A stretch of DNA of 43,145 nt from RGIG1995 sp045587445 (GCA_045587445.1 JAZNCH010000016.1:1-43145), one strand, 5' to 3'; numbered from the stretch's first letter, positions 7,896 to 17,087 are shown. Made by a program: numbers and translations. Notes: generated by a model from the sequence alone, not told the origin.

Positions 7896-8114
7896 ATGAA
7901 AAAATGTATAATCGCTATAAGCTCCGTTAATCACGCCATTCGGAGCGAAAAACATCTGGCTAACAACGGACTTAAAACTAAAATTGTTAAATTACAGCCT
8001 AATTCAACTAAAAAAGGTTGTGCGTACGGTCTTGAATTAAACTGCAAGGACGTTCCTGTCGCCATATCTTTTCTCGACAATGCGGGTATTCCCTATTCCG
8101 AAATACTGAGGTGA
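7896..8114 (+). CDS. DUF3343 protein (putative Se/S carrier-like)
   Basis: A 72-residue protein matching the DUF3343 pattern: an N-terminal beta strand (CIIAISSVNHAIRSEKHL), a central GCAYGLE motif with a conserved cysteine near residue 47, and a C-terminal AGIPYSEIL. The family is related in fold to YedF/TusA-like proteins and is often found beside cysteine desulfurases and selenium genes. The stop codon lies inside the AGGTGA ribosome-binding site of the next gene, a cysteine-desulfurase-like enzyme, so the two are coupled and may pass a persulfide or selenide. Confidence 0.85.
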   Translation: MKKCIIAISSVNHAIRSEKHLANNGLKTKIVKLQPNSTKKGCAYGLELNCKDVPVAISFLDNAGIPYSEILR

Positions 8115-8121
8115 TTTATTT

Positions 8122-9276
8122 TTGATATACTTTGACAATGCCGCAACTACCTTTCCCAAACCGCCCGCCGTCGTTAACGAAATAATAAGCTGTATGTCTT
8201 CATACTGCGGTAACCCCGGCAGAAGCGGCCACATTCTTTCTATCAAAGCCGCAGAAAAAATATATGAGTGCCGCGAGCTTCTTGCAAAATTGTTCGGTGT
8301 CAACAATCCTACCAATGTAGTCTTTACGCAAAACACCACCTATGCTATCAATATCGCCCTTAACGCCTTCGCAAAAAGAAAAATGCATATTCTTATCAGC
8401 GATATTGAGCATAATTCGGTCTACCGTACTGTCGCTTCTCTTTCTAAATTCGGTATCGACTATGATATATTTAACGTTGACCCTCGCGATATAAACAACA
8501 CTCTTCATTCTATAAAAATGAAATTGCGCTCAAATACGTCTATTCTTATCTGCGCGCACGTCTCAAACGTCTGCGGTATTACGCTTCCCCTCTACGAAAT
8601 AGGTAAACTTTGTAAAAAATACGGCATTAACTTTATCGTTGACGGTGCACAAAGTGCGGGTACTCACTCTATCAATATCCCAAATTGCAACATAGACGCT
8701 CTTTGCTGCCCCGGACACAAAGGGCTTTACGGTCCTCAGGGTACCGGTTTCGTTATTTTTAACGACAAATACGCAAACGAAAAACTGTTGGCAAAACTAT
8801 CACCATTTATCTACGGCGGTAACGGCTTTAACTCGGCTGATAAAAAAATGCCCGATATATTACCCGAACGCTTCGAGGGCGGTACGCTTAACACCCCCGG
8901 TATCGCAGGGCTTGCCGAGGGCATCAAATTCGTCAACGCAAGAACCGAAGCCGCTATATTTGAGCATACGTGCAACCTCTATAACCGCGCTGTCGATATA
9001 GTAAAAAGTCTGCCCGATACAACAGTTTACTTCTCTGACCTGCGTGAGAGTTCTTCGATGCTTTTCAATATAAATAATATAGACTCGGACAGCGTTGCAG
9101 ATAAGCTGAATGACAGTGGCATTTGTGTTCGTGCGGGACTTCATTGCTCCCCGCTTGTACACAAAAAACTTAATACCGATAAAGGTGCTGTCAGAGTATC
9201 GTTTTCCTATTTCAACACCTTCTCAGAGCTTGACGTTTTTTATAACGCTTTAAAAACAATTGTATTTAACAGATAA
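8122..9276 (+). CDS. Class V aminotransferase, cysteine desulfurase family
   Basis: A 384-residue PLP enzyme of the NifS/CsdB type. Visible features are the N-terminal IYFDNAATTFPKP, the cofactor region VDGAQSAGTHS, the Schiff-base lysine in CCPGHKGLYG, and the active-site cysteine in RAGLHCSP. It starts with TTG at 8122, supported by AGGTGA at 8109-8114. Cysteine desulfurases release sulfur (or selenium from selenocysteine) as an enzyme-bound persulfide. The lack of iscU or thiI neighbours and the presence of the DUF3343 gene point to the SufS-unlike TIGR01977 subgroup linked with selenium or sulfur carrier functions. Confidence 0.9.
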   Translation: MIYFDNAATTFPKPPAVVNEIISCMSSYCGNPGRSGHILSIKAAEKIYECRELLAKLFGVNNPTNVVFTQNTTYAINIALNAFAKRKMHILISDIEHNSVYRTVASLSKFGIDYDIFNVDPRDINNTLHSIKMKLRSNTSILICAHVSNVCGITLPLYEIGKLCKKYGINFIVDGAQSAGTHSINIPNCNIDALCCPGHKGLYGPQGTGFVIFNDKYANEKLLAKLSPFIYGGNGFNSADKKMPDILPERFEGGTLNTPGIAGLAEGIKFVNARTEAAIFEHTCNLYNRAVDIVKSLPDTTVYFSDLRESSSMLFNINNIDSDSVADKLNDSGICVRAGLHCSPLVHKKLNTDKGAVRVSFSYFNTFSELDVFYNALKTIVFNR

Positions 9277-9313
9277 AAGCTTTCCCGTAAAACTAACGGG
9301 AAAGCTTTTATCT
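9271..9313. terminator. Bidirectional terminator with an 18-bp perfect stem
   Basis: The bases at 9271-9288 pair perfectly with 9296-9313 around a 7-base loop. The stem includes the stop codon of the desulfurase-like gene and sits between two convergent genes, so it probably ends transcription from both sides. Confidence 0.85.
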
Positions 9314-9322
9314 AATCATAAT

Positions 9323-10384
9323 TTAATTATTATGTTTTTTTCTTTCTTCCAAGACCATTTCGTAAAATTCATCTACATTCCCATTATATCCCTCTACATA
9401 AGAGCCATTTTTTAGCCATTTCCCCGCAGGTACATCTCTCAAAACCCAATTAAACCAATAATGTTTCAACGCAACATCTGGTTTTTCGGGAGCTAACATT
9501 ATATGATAACCGTATCCGTCATAAACACTTTTTTTACTAATTTCTTCTGCAATTTCGCTCAATTCAATCAGCCTTTTAGGAGTAGTAACTACAACACACT
9601 GATATCCGACAGCTAATTCTTCAAAAAAAGCTCCCCAATCATCATCAATTCCATCATATATAACATCTAACCCCAAAGACTCGAAATGCTCTCTTGCATA
9701 TAATATTTCAGGCTCTATAGCATTTGATGCAATACGCAAAAAGTCTTTTAAACCATATTCTCCTTCATACAATTCATTAAATCTATCAATAATTTTTTCG
9801 GATTTAGCAATTTCTGTAAAGCTTAAACCTTGATCAAGAAGCTCGTCTACTACGGCTGCATATAGATAATTCATCCCTCCTCTTAGCGAATCATATTTTT
9901 CTTCCAACTCACTGCCTAATATGCTAATTCTATTATCCCGTGCTGCTCTAAACCCCATTTCTGCATATTTTTTATGAGACATACGATATGCAATGCATAC
10001 AGCAATAGGTTGATTTTCATCTAATTCATAGAATTTTTCTTTTAGCTCACCATGAAATCTTAAATAATTGCTATTTGCACTTCCAAATTCATCATTGATA
10101 TATAAAGTTTTTGTATCAGCCCACAAAATATCTTTATTATCTTTTATATCTGTTTCCTCGCCCTCTTCCGAGGTATCTTCTGTCGTCATACTTTCTTCTG
10201 TCCGGAACGACGGTGTGGGACTATCAGCTCTTTGGAGTATTCCAACACCCATTACCGCAACCAAGCAACAACAAACTATAGGTGTTACACTTCCAAAAAT
10301 CATTCTCCGCGTTTTTTTCTTTTTCTCTACATATTCATCTCTACGTCTAAAAATATCTTTCGCCATATCTTCATAACTCTTCAT
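9323..10384 (-). CDS. Single-span membrane protein, probable anti-sigma partner
   Basis: A 353-residue protein with a basic cytoplasmic N terminus (YEDMAKDIFRRRDEYVEKKKK), one membrane helix (about 29-50, containing three adjacent cysteines) and a large extracytoplasmic domain of no recognised family. I set the start at the ATG at 10384, behind GAGGG; it overlaps the ECF sigma gene by 14 bases. That coupling and topology are typical of anti-sigma or sigma-associated membrane proteins, but no zinc anti-sigma HxxxCxxC motif is present. The role is therefore inferred from context only. Confidence 0.65.
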   Translation of the reverse strand: MKSYEDMAKDIFRRRDEYVEKKKKTRRMIFGSVTPIVCCCLVAVMGVGILQRADSPTPSFRTEESMTTEDTSEEGEETDIKDNKDILWADTKTLYINDEFGSANSNYLRFHGELKEKFYELDENQPIAVCIAYRMSHKKYAEMGFRAARDNRISILGSELEEKYDSLRGGMNYLYAAVVDELLDQGLSFTEIAKSEKIIDRFNELYEGEYGLKDFLRIASNAIEPEILYAREHFESLGLDVIYDGIDDDWGAFFEELAVGYQCVVVTTPKRLIELSEIAEEISKKSVYDGYGYHIMLAPEKPDVALKHYWFNWVLRDVPAGKWLKNGSYVEGYNGNVDEFYEMVLEERKKHNN

Positions 10385-10928
10385 ATATAAAACCCTCACT
10401 TTCCAATCTTTTCTTGAGTGCCAATTTTGCCCTGTAGCTCAAACTTTCTATTGAATGAATGTTTTTCTTCATTATAAATGCACACTCTTTCGTTGTAAAT
10501 TCTTCAAAATACAACAGCCAAAGCACCTGCCGGTGTTCCGGTTTTAATTTGTTTAATGACTTATGTACCGTTATTTTTCTTTCCTCTTTTATATATGCTT
10601 TTTCAAGGTCTTCTTCATCTTTTATAACAGAAGAATATTCTTCAATAGAAACCTCGGCTTTTTTGGTTGTTTTTCTTAAATAGTCGTATGCCGTATTTCT
10701 GGCAATGGTATAAAGCCACGTTTTGAAACTTGCTTTTCCGTTGTATCTTGGCTTTTTTACTACAATCTTGTAAAATGTCTCTTCTGCGGCTTCTTCAGCT
10801 GTATGTATGTTGCCTGTAATTCCGTTCAAATACAAAATCAAGCCGTCTTTGTAGTCCATGATTATGTCAACAAAACTGCTGTCATCTCCTTCAAGGAAAC
10901 GGCGGTAGCTACTTGCACCGTTATCCAT
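10371..10928 (-). CDS. ECF-type RNA polymerase sigma factor
   Basis: A 185-residue sigma-70 family protein with only regions 2 and 4. Region 2 (about 20-90) includes TAEEAAEETFYKIVVKK and the FKTWLYTIARNTAYDYLR signature. Region 4 (about 125-175) includes LKPEHRQVLWLLYFEEFTTKE and a helix-turn-helix. AAAGGAG precedes the ATG. The downstream overlapping membrane gene is its probable regulator, so the pair likely senses an envelope signal. A TATAAT-like box lies about 40 bases upstream, but I could not assign a convincing ECF-type autoregulatory promoter. The 11000-11140 region upstream shows no other gene. Confidence 0.93.
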   Translation of the reverse strand: MDNGASSYRRFLEGDDSSFVDIIMDYKDGLILYLNGITGNIHTAEEAAEETFYKIVVKKPRYNGKASFKTWLYTIARNTAYDYLRKTTKKAEVSIEEYSSVIKDEEDLEKAYIKEERKITVHKSLNKLKPEHRQVLWLLYFEEFTTKECAFIMKKNIHSIESLSYRAKLALKKRLESEGFIYEEL

Positions 10929-11142
10929 TTTTGTCTCTCCTTTTCTTTGTCGGTCCTTTGGTCTGTTTGTCTATTATACGATATATATAAAAAAAACTCA
11001 CGGTTATTTTTTTAATTTTTTGAATTTACTTGTTTTTTATCTTGATACAGGGAATTTTTTCTTAAAAACACTCTCCCAACCAAAGACGAGCTCATCAAAT
11101 GTTACCTATTCCTCTCCACCACTGCACAAATAATATTTGCAC

Positions 11143-11196
11143 AAAAAAGGGCTGGCTCATTAGCGAATTTTTTCGCTTTTGAGACAGCCCCTTTTT
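11143..11196 (-). terminator. Terminator of the trmL-metY operon
   Basis: A long hairpin pairs GGGGCTGTCTCAAAAGCGAA with TTCGCTAATGAGCCAGCCC (a few mismatches) and ends in six T on the minus strand. A smaller hairpin (ACCGCA/TGCGGT) lies between it and the metY stop, near 11216-11236. Confidence 0.75.
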
Positions 11197-11271
11197 ATGT
11201 TTTTTCTGCTGTATACCGCATTTTTACTGTGCGGTTATTAGAACCATTTAATAGATTTTTGTGTTATTTGA

Positions 11272-12552
11272 TTATACCTGAGCAAATGCCTGTTCGATGT
11301 CTTCAATTATATCAGCCACATCTTCAATTCCTACGGAGAATCTGATGAGGTCGGAGCCAACGCCCGCCTCTTCAAGCTGTTTGTCCGAAAGCTGACGGTG
11401 TGTCGTACTTGCAGGGTGAAGTACGCACGTTCTTGCATCTGCAACGTGTGTTACTATTGCCGCAAGCTTCAAGCTGTCCATAAACTTCGTTGCCGCTTCT
11501 CTTCCTCCCTTTATTCCGAAAGATACAACGCCGCATGTGCCGTCGGGCATATATTTCTTTGCTAAATCATAGTACTTGTTGCCCTCAAGTCCGGGATAGT
11601 TTACCCAAGTAATCTTCTCGTGAGCTTCAAGATATTTCGCAACCTCAAGAGCATTTTCGCAATGTCTCTTTACCCTGAGAAATACCGTCTCAAGTCCGAG
11701 GTTAAGCAAAAATGCGTTGTTGGGAGACTGCATTGAACCGAGGTCTCTCATAAGGTGAGCTGTCGCCTTTGTAATATAAGCCGCATTTCCGCAGTCCTTT
11801 GCATATACCATACCGTGATATGATTCATCGGGCTGTGTAAGTCCGGGGAATTTGTCCGCGTTTGCAAGCCAGTCAAACTTACCGCCGTCAACAACTACGC
11901 CACCTAAAGCTGTCGCGTGTCCGTCAAGATATTTAGTAGTTGAGTGAACAACAATATCTGCGCCGTGTTCGAGAGGACGGCAGTTTACGGGTGTCGGAAA
12001 AGTATTGTCTATTATAAGCGGCACGCCGTTTGCGTGAGCACACTTTGCAAAAAGTTCAATGTCAAGCACTACGAGCGAGGGGTTTGAAAGGCTTTCTGCA
12101 AATACTGCCTTTGTGTTAGGCTTAAATGCCGCCATAAGCTCTTCTTCAGTCGCATCGGGGGATACGAATGTTACGTCGATTCCCATCTGTCTCAACGTTA
12201 CGTCAAAAAGGTTAAACGTTCCGCCGTATATCGCAGAAGTGCTTATCAAATGGTCGCCGCATCTGCATATGTTGAATACCGAATAAAAGCTTGCAGCCTG
12301 TCCCGAAGACGTGAGCATAGCACCTACTCCACCTTCGAGCTGAGCTATCTTTCCTGCCGTATAGTCGCAGGTCGGATTCGCAAGTCGGGTATAAAAATAA
12401 CCACTCTCTTCAAGGTCGAACAGTTTTCCCATCTGCTCGCTCGATTCATATTTATAAGTCGTGCTCTGTACTATAGGCATTACTCTCGGTTCACCGTTCT
12501 TTGGCTCGTATACGCCCTGTATGCATTTCGTGTTAAATCTATAATCTTTCAT
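11272..12552 (-). CDS. metY: O-acetylhomoserine sulfhydrylase
   Basis: A 426-residue PLP enzyme of the Cys/Met metabolism family. It shows TTYKYESSEQ, YTRLANPTCD, the GGVGAMLTSSGQAA cofactor-binding loop, DNTFPTPVNCRPLEHGADIVVHSTTKYLDGH with the PLP lysine, and a C-terminal HPASTTHRQL. It converts O-acetylhomoserine and sulfide to homocysteine and acetate, the direct-sulfuration route to methionine. The length and the early THQ-type ending fit MetY rather than the shorter MetB/MetC. It is the last gene of the operon and follows glnS by 17 bases. Confidence 0.93.
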   Translation of the reverse strand: MKDYRFNTKCIQGVYEPKNGEPRVMPIVQSTTYKYESSEQMGKLFDLEESGYFYTRLANPTCDYTAGKIAQLEGGVGAMLTSSGQAASFYSVFNICRCGDHLISTSAIYGGTFNLFDVTLRQMGIDVTFVSPDATEEELMAAFKPNTKAVFAESLSNPSLVVLDIELFAKCAHANGVPLIIDNTFPTPVNCRPLEHGADIVVHSTTKYLDGHATALGGVVVDGGKFDWLANADKFPGLTQPDESYHGMVYAKDCGNAAYITKATAHLMRDLGSMQSPNNAFLLNLGLETVFLRVKRHCENALEVAKYLEAHEKITWVNYPGLEGNKYYDLAKKYMPDGTCGVVSFGIKGGREAATKFMDSLKLAAIVTHVADARTCVLHPASTTHRQLSDKQLEEAGVGSDLIRFSVGIEDVADIIEDIEQAFAQV

Positions 12553-12569
12553 ATTTTATACCGCCTTTT

Positions 12570-14225
12570 TTACTTTACCTTGTAGCTATCCTTTAAGGAT
12601 ACTATTCTGTTAAACGTATTTCCGTGCTTTGAATCAAGCGTATAATATCCCATTCTTACAAACTGGAATTTGTCGCCTGCCTTTGCGTCCTTTAAGCTGG
12701 GTTCTGCCTTACAGCCTGTAAGCTTCTTTACGGAATCGGGATTAAGATAATCGTCATAAGTCTTATCTTCCGGCATATTGTTCATATCGGCTTCCGTAAA
12801 CAATCTGTCGTAAAGCATTATGTCGGTGTCAAATGCATACTTCGCAGATACCCAATGTATAGTACCCTTTACCTTTCTTCCGTCAACGGGATTTCCATTG
12901 CCTGTCTCAATGTCTGCTGTACATCTTATCTCTTTTACATCACCGTTTTCGTCCTTGATTATCTCGTTGCACTTAACTATATAACCTCCCATGAGCCTTA
13001 CTTCGCCGTCGGGCTTCATTCTAAAGAACTTTGGAGGAGGTACTTCCGCAAAGTCGCTCTTCTCTATATAAAGCTCTCTTGTAAACGGCACTTTTCTTGT
13101 TCCCCCATTTTCGTCATTGGGGTTGTTGGGCAGGTCAAAATATTCAACCTTGTCTTCGGGATAGTTTGTAATTACTACTTTTACGGGTTCTGTAACACAT
13201 ATTCTTCTCTGCGCTGACATATTCAGTTCTTCTCTCAAGCAGTACTCAAGAAGCTCTATATCAACCAAGCTGTATGCCTTTGCAACGCCCGCACGCTTAA
13301 CAAATTCTATAATCGACGAGGGGGTAAAACCTCTTCTTCTGAGCGCGCAAAGTGTGGGAAGTCGAGGGTCGTCCCAACCGTCTGCTATGCCTGTCTCAAC
13401 AAGCTTACGAAGATACCTCTTACTCATAACGGTATAAGTTACGTTAAGTCTTGCAAACTCTCTCTGCTTCGGCTTTGACTCAAAGCCTATATTGTCTATA
13501 ACCCACTCGTAAAGAGGTCTGTGATTTTCAAATTCAATCGAGCAAAGTGAATGTGTTATTCCCTCGAGAGCGTCCTGAATAGGATGAGCATAGTCATAAA
13601 GAGGATATATGCACCATTTATCGCCCTGTCTGTGATGGCTTGTATGAACTATACGGTAAATAGCGGGGTCTCTCATATTCATATTGGGTGATGCCATATC
13701 TATCTTAGCACGAAGAGTTCTCGTTCCGTCCTCAAATTCACCATTCTTCATTCTTTCAAACAAATCAAGGTTTTCTTCGGGAGTTCTGTCTCTATAAGGG
13801 CTGTTTTTTCCGGGGGTTGTTAAAGTTCCTCTGTATTCACGCATCTCATCTGCAGAAAGGTCGCATACGTACGCCTTCCCCTCTTTTATAAGCTTAATCG
13901 CAAACTCGTAGCACTTGTCAAAATAATCCGAGCCGTAATATATACCGCCGTCGGGTTCAGCTCCGAGCCACTTCAAGTCTTCCAAAATCGAAACTACGTA
14001 TTCGTTATCCTCTTTCGCCGGATTGGTATCGTCGTAACGCAAGTTAAACTGTCCGCCAAACTTTCGAGCTGCTGAGTGATTTATCCAAATAGCCTTTGCG
14101 CTTCCTATGTGAAGATAGCCGTTAGGTTCGGGCGGAAATCTCGTGTGTACGTGCGTATATCCGCCTTCGCGAAGGTCTGTTTCTATTATCTCTTCTATAA
14201 AGTTGCCATTTGTAATCTCGTCCAT
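12570..14225 (-). CDS. glnS: Glutaminyl-tRNA synthetase
   Basis: A 551-residue class I synthetase of GlnRS type, close to the roughly 554 of E. coli. The HIGH motif is PPEPNGYLHIGSAKA (residues 31-45) and the KMSKS motif is VMSKR (266-270). The RYDDTNPAKEDNEYV segment and the two C-terminal anticodon-binding beta barrels are intact. It charges tRNA-Gln directly. Most Firmicutes lack GlnRS and use the GatCAB amidotransferase route, so the gene was probably acquired by an ancestor. It lies 12 bases after gltX in the same operon. Confidence 0.96.
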   Translation of the reverse strand: MDEITNGNFIEEIIETDLREGGYTHVHTRFPPEPNGYLHIGSAKAIWINHSAARKFGGQFNLRYDDTNPAKEDNEYVVSILEDLKWLGAEPDGGIYYGSDYFDKCYEFAIKLIKEGKAYVCDLSADEMREYRGTLTTPGKNSPYRDRTPEENLDLFERMKNGEFEDGTRTLRAKIDMASPNMNMRDPAIYRIVHTSHHRQGDKWCIYPLYDYAHPIQDALEGITHSLCSIEFENHRPLYEWVIDNIGFESKPKQREFARLNVTYTVMSKRYLRKLVETGIADGWDDPRLPTLCALRRRGFTPSSIIEFVKRAGVAKAYSLVDIELLEYCLREELNMSAQRRICVTEPVKVVITNYPEDKVEYFDLPNNPNDENGGTRKVPFTRELYIEKSDFAEVPPPKFFRMKPDGEVRLMGGYIVKCNEIIKDENGDVKEIRCTADIETGNGNPVDGRKVKGTIHWVSAKYAFDTDIMLYDRLFTEADMNNMPEDKTYDDYLNPDSVKKLTGCKAEPSLKDAKAGDKFQFVRMGYYTLDSKHGNTFNRIVSLKDSYKVK

Positions 14226-14237
14226 CTTTATCCCTCT

Positions 14238-15908
14238 TTAAAGCGCGTTTGCAGCCTTTTCCAAACGGCTGAGCACCCTTTCTCTTCCAAGTATTTTCAT
14301 AATCTCGTGCATATCGGGCGAATTCGTTCTGCCTGTTACTGCTATACGGAGAAGCATACTTACGTCGCCCACGTTACCTTTATAGTTATCGGGGTTAGCC
14401 TTATATTCTTTCATATCCGATGCAAAGCCGTATTTTTCGCTTATCGCCTTTATCTTGTCAAACCAAACGCCGTTGTCGTCATTTTCGTCATAGCTTGCGG
14501 CAAAGTCTTTGAATATCGCCTTTACGTCATCACTTGCAAACTGTGTCGGCATCTCAGCCTCTACCTCAAACAAGCTGTCGTAAAAATATGACATATAAGG
14601 CTTAACGTCTTTCCATACCGCAAAATCTTTTCTCGGCTTCTTGCCCCCTCTGCCTATTGCAAGTATAGTCTTTGCGTATTCGGGGTTCGCTTCCAGATGC
14701 TCGGCAAACTCTTTGTCGTATTCGTTTGCCCATTCGGTTACACCCTCATATACTTCGTCTGCAGTCATTCTTGAAATTGCGTTCTTACTTACGTCGTTCA
14801 ACTTATCAAAGTCAAACAATGCCCCCGAAGTACTCATCTTCTTTATCGAAAAGGGAAAATCAAGATACGACTTATCGGGGTTAGCCGTTCTCCACTCTTC
14901 AAAGTTCGAATTGAGAAGTGTCATAACGTATTCATTTACGCTTACGGGCGGATAGCCGTTCTCTCTGTAATCGGATACGGCAGCACCGTTATCTCTCTTC
15001 GAGAGCTTCTTCTTTGAATTGCCCTCCATCTTCATAAGCTGTGCTATATGCATATATTTAGGCAGTCTGAAGTTCAGGTATCTGAAAAGCATTATGTGCT
15101 TAGCCAAAGAAGGAAGCCACTCTTCACCTCTTACAACGTGTGTCGTTCCCATAAGATGATCGTCTACCGCGTGTGCAAAGTGGTATGTCGGTATACCGTC
15201 GCTCTTGAGCAATACGAAGTCTTCATCATTTTCGGGAACTTCAAGTTTACCCTTTATCAAATCAACGAAAGGTGTCTTTTTATCGGGGTCCCCGTCTGAA
15301 AGTATACGAAGTACAAAGGGGTTGCCCTTCTTCATTTGTTCTTCTGCCTCTTCGTAGGTTATGTTACGCAGCTTCTTTATCTCTTCTTTTTCTGTATCGG
15401 GATTATTGTGCCAATCCTTGTTCTTTATCTCCGCTTTCTTATCCGTTGCGTGAAGTGCTTCAAGCTCATCTTCTGTGGTAAAACATGGATACGCCTTTCC
15501 CTCTCTTACAAGCTGCTTTGCAAAAGTCTGATATATCTCGCCTCTCTGACTCTGTCTGTACGGACCGTATATACCAAATTCCTTTTCGTCAGCCAACGCT
15601 CCCTCGTCAAAGTGTATCTGATAATAAGCCAAAGTCTCGATTATATCCTTTTCTGCTCCCTTAACCTCTCTCTTTGAGTCGGTGTCCTCTATACGAAGAT
15701 AGAACACTCCCTCACTTTGATGAGCAAGTCTTTCGGCAATTCTTGCAGGAAACAGCGTTCCAAAGTGCATAAAGCCTGTAGGTGACGGTGCTATTCTCGT
15801 TACCTTTGCTCCCTCGGGTAACGTTCTTCGGGGAAATCTCGCCTCTATATCTTCGGGAGTTCCTGTTATATGGGGAAATAAAAGTTCTGCTAACTTGTTG
15901 TAATCCAT
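14238..15908 (-). CDS. gltX: Glutamyl-tRNA synthetase
   Basis: A 556-residue class I synthetase. HIGH is PSPTGFMHFGT at 41-51 and KMSKS is KKLSKRDNGA near 300. An N-terminal extension of about 35 residues precedes the catalytic core, which is longer than in typical bacterial GluRS of about 485. The start is the ATG at 15908, because the AGGTGA just upstream serves as ribosome-binding site and overlaps the stop codon of the preceding gene. Whether it is discriminating (tRNA-Glu only) cannot be read directly, but the adjacent glnS suggests it need not make Glu-tRNA-Gln. Confidence 0.94.
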   Translation of the reverse strand: MDYNKLAELLFPHITGTPEDIEARFPRRTLPEGAKVTRIAPSPTGFMHFGTLFPARIAERLAHQSEGVFYLRIEDTDSKREVKGAEKDIIETLAYYQIHFDEGALADEKEFGIYGPYRQSQRGEIYQTFAKQLVREGKAYPCFTTEDELEALHATDKKAEIKNKDWHNNPDTEKEEIKKLRNITYEEAEEQMKKGNPFVLRILSDGDPDKKTPFVDLIKGKLEVPENDEDFVLLKSDGIPTYHFAHAVDDHLMGTTHVVRGEEWLPSLAKHIMLFRYLNFRLPKYMHIAQLMKMEGNSKKKLSKRDNGAAVSDYRENGYPPVSVNEYVMTLLNSNFEEWRTANPDKSYLDFPFSIKKMSTSGALFDFDKLNDVSKNAISRMTADEVYEGVTEWANEYDKEFAEHLEANPEYAKTILAIGRGGKKPRKDFAVWKDVKPYMSYFYDSLFEVEAEMPTQFASDDVKAIFKDFAASYDENDDNGVWFDKIKAISEKYGFASDMKEYKANPDNYKGNVGDVSMLLRIAVTGRTNSPDMHEIMKILGRERVLSRLEKAANAL

Positions 15909-15913
15909 TGTTT

Positions 15914-16537
15914 TCACCTCAAAGTTTTCATATATATGTTGTTAGTTTTTTCGTGCTTTAATGTCGTACTTTTACCGTGACCGGGATATACGGCATAGTC
16001 CTTTTCGAGCTCTTGGAGTTTTTTTAATGAACTTAACATCGAATCAATGCTTCCTCCGTAGAGGTCCGTTCTGCCTACCGTCTCTCTAAAAAGCGTATCA
16101 CCTGATACTATCCACTCATCTGAAATATAGCATACAGAACCTTGCGTATGCCCGGGTGTATGAAGCACCTTTAACTCTTCTCCCCCTATATCTATTACGT
16201 CTCCGTCGATAAGTATATGCTCAACATTTTTAAACTCTATCTCTTTCCCCGTCGCCCTCAGCATGTGATTCAAATTCGGGTCGTTCAGCATCTTTAAATC
16301 TTCTTTGTGGATATACAATTCTGCACCGCTTTTTCTTAAATCCTCAACCGCCATTATGTGATCAAAATGTGCATGAGTCAAAAGTATCTTGTCTATAGTA
16401 AGTCCGAGCTCTTCAAGCTTGCTCTCTATTACGTCGGCACAATCTGCGGGGTCGATTACAGCCGCCTTGTTATCTTTGCCGTACACAATATAGCAATTAG
16501 TCCGCAAATAACCTAAAGTAAGTTGTGTTATATTCAT
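15914..16537 (-). CDS. MBL-fold hydrolase, glyoxalase II-like
   Basis: A 207-residue metallo-beta-lactamase-fold protein. The metal motif THAHFDH is at about 54-60, with further ligands in HTPGHTQGSV, SGDTLF and YPGHG. The short, single-domain form corresponds to the YcbL-like hydrolase group found in Firmicutes, usually annotated as hydroxyacylglutathione-hydrolase-like, with an uncertain physiological thioester substrate. It lies between trmL and gltX; its stop overlaps the gltX ribosome-binding site. Confidence 0.9.
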   Translation of the reverse strand: MNITQLTLGYLRTNCYIVYGKDNKAAVIDPADCADVIESKLEELGLTIDKILLTHAHFDHIMAVEDLRKSGAELYIHKEDLKMLNDPNLNHMLRATGKEIEFKNVEHILIDGDVIDIGGEELKVLHTPGHTQGSVCYISDEWIVSGDTLFRETVGRTDLYGGSIDSMLSSLKKLQELEKDYAVYPGHGKSTTLKHEKTNNIYMKTLR

Positions 16538-16557
16538 AAGCTCTATCTTCCTCTTCT

Positions 16558-17049
16558 TTAACCGTTCGGGAACGCTCCCTCTTCGAGTAATCCGTCAAAA
16601 TCACGTTGGCGTAACACTTCATAAACCGCTATCGCCGCTGAGTTAGATAAATTGAGACTTCTGAGTCCGTTTCTCATAGGTATTCTTACGCACTTGTCTA
16701 TATTCGCTTTCAGTAAATCCTCGGGCAGTCCCTTGGTCTCTTTGCCAAACACAAGAAACACCCTTTTCGGATATACTGCAGTTACGTGCGATACCGGAGC
16801 CTTCGTCGAAAAGAAAAACATCTCTTCTTTCTTGTTCTTCTCAAAAAATTCGGCTGAATTTTCGTAATACGTTATATCAAGCTGATGCCAATAATCAAGT
16901 CCAGCCCTTTTCAGTTTTGCATTATCTATCTCAAACCCCATCGGCTTAACCAAATGCAATGCAGCCCCCGTCGCCGCACACGTCCTTGCTATATTCCCCG
17001 TGTTCTGAGGTATCTCCGGCTCTATCAGCACTATGTTTATATCTGCCAT
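16558..17049 (-). CDS. trmL: tRNA (cytidine(34)-2'-O)-methyltransferase
   Basis: A 163-residue SPOUT-class methyltransferase. It begins INIVLIEPEIPQNTGNIART, has the knot-forming LVFGKETKGLP, and ends with IPMRNGLRSLNLSNSAAIAVYE, all typical of TrmL/CspR. It methylates the wobble ribose of tRNA-Leu isoacceptors using S-adenosylmethionine. It is the first gene of an operon otherwise devoted to tRNA charging and methionine supply, with a consensus promoter just upstream. Confidence 0.94.
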   Translation of the reverse strand: MADINIVLIEPEIPQNTGNIARTCAATGAALHLVKPMGFEIDNAKLKRAGLDYWHQLDITYYENSAEFFEKNKKEEMFFFSTKAPVSHVTAVYPKRVFLVFGKETKGLPEDLLKANIDKCVRIPMRNGLRSLNLSNSAAIAVYEVLRQRDFDGLLEEGAFPNG

Positions 17050-17087
17050 TTTTCACCCATTATAAAAAAGTATACTAAATCTTATAT

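Noticed and set aside
10972..11003. ECF-type autoregulatory promoter (AACCGT and CGTATA) before the sigma gene
   Set aside because: The gap between the elements is about 22 bases, longer than the usual 16-17.
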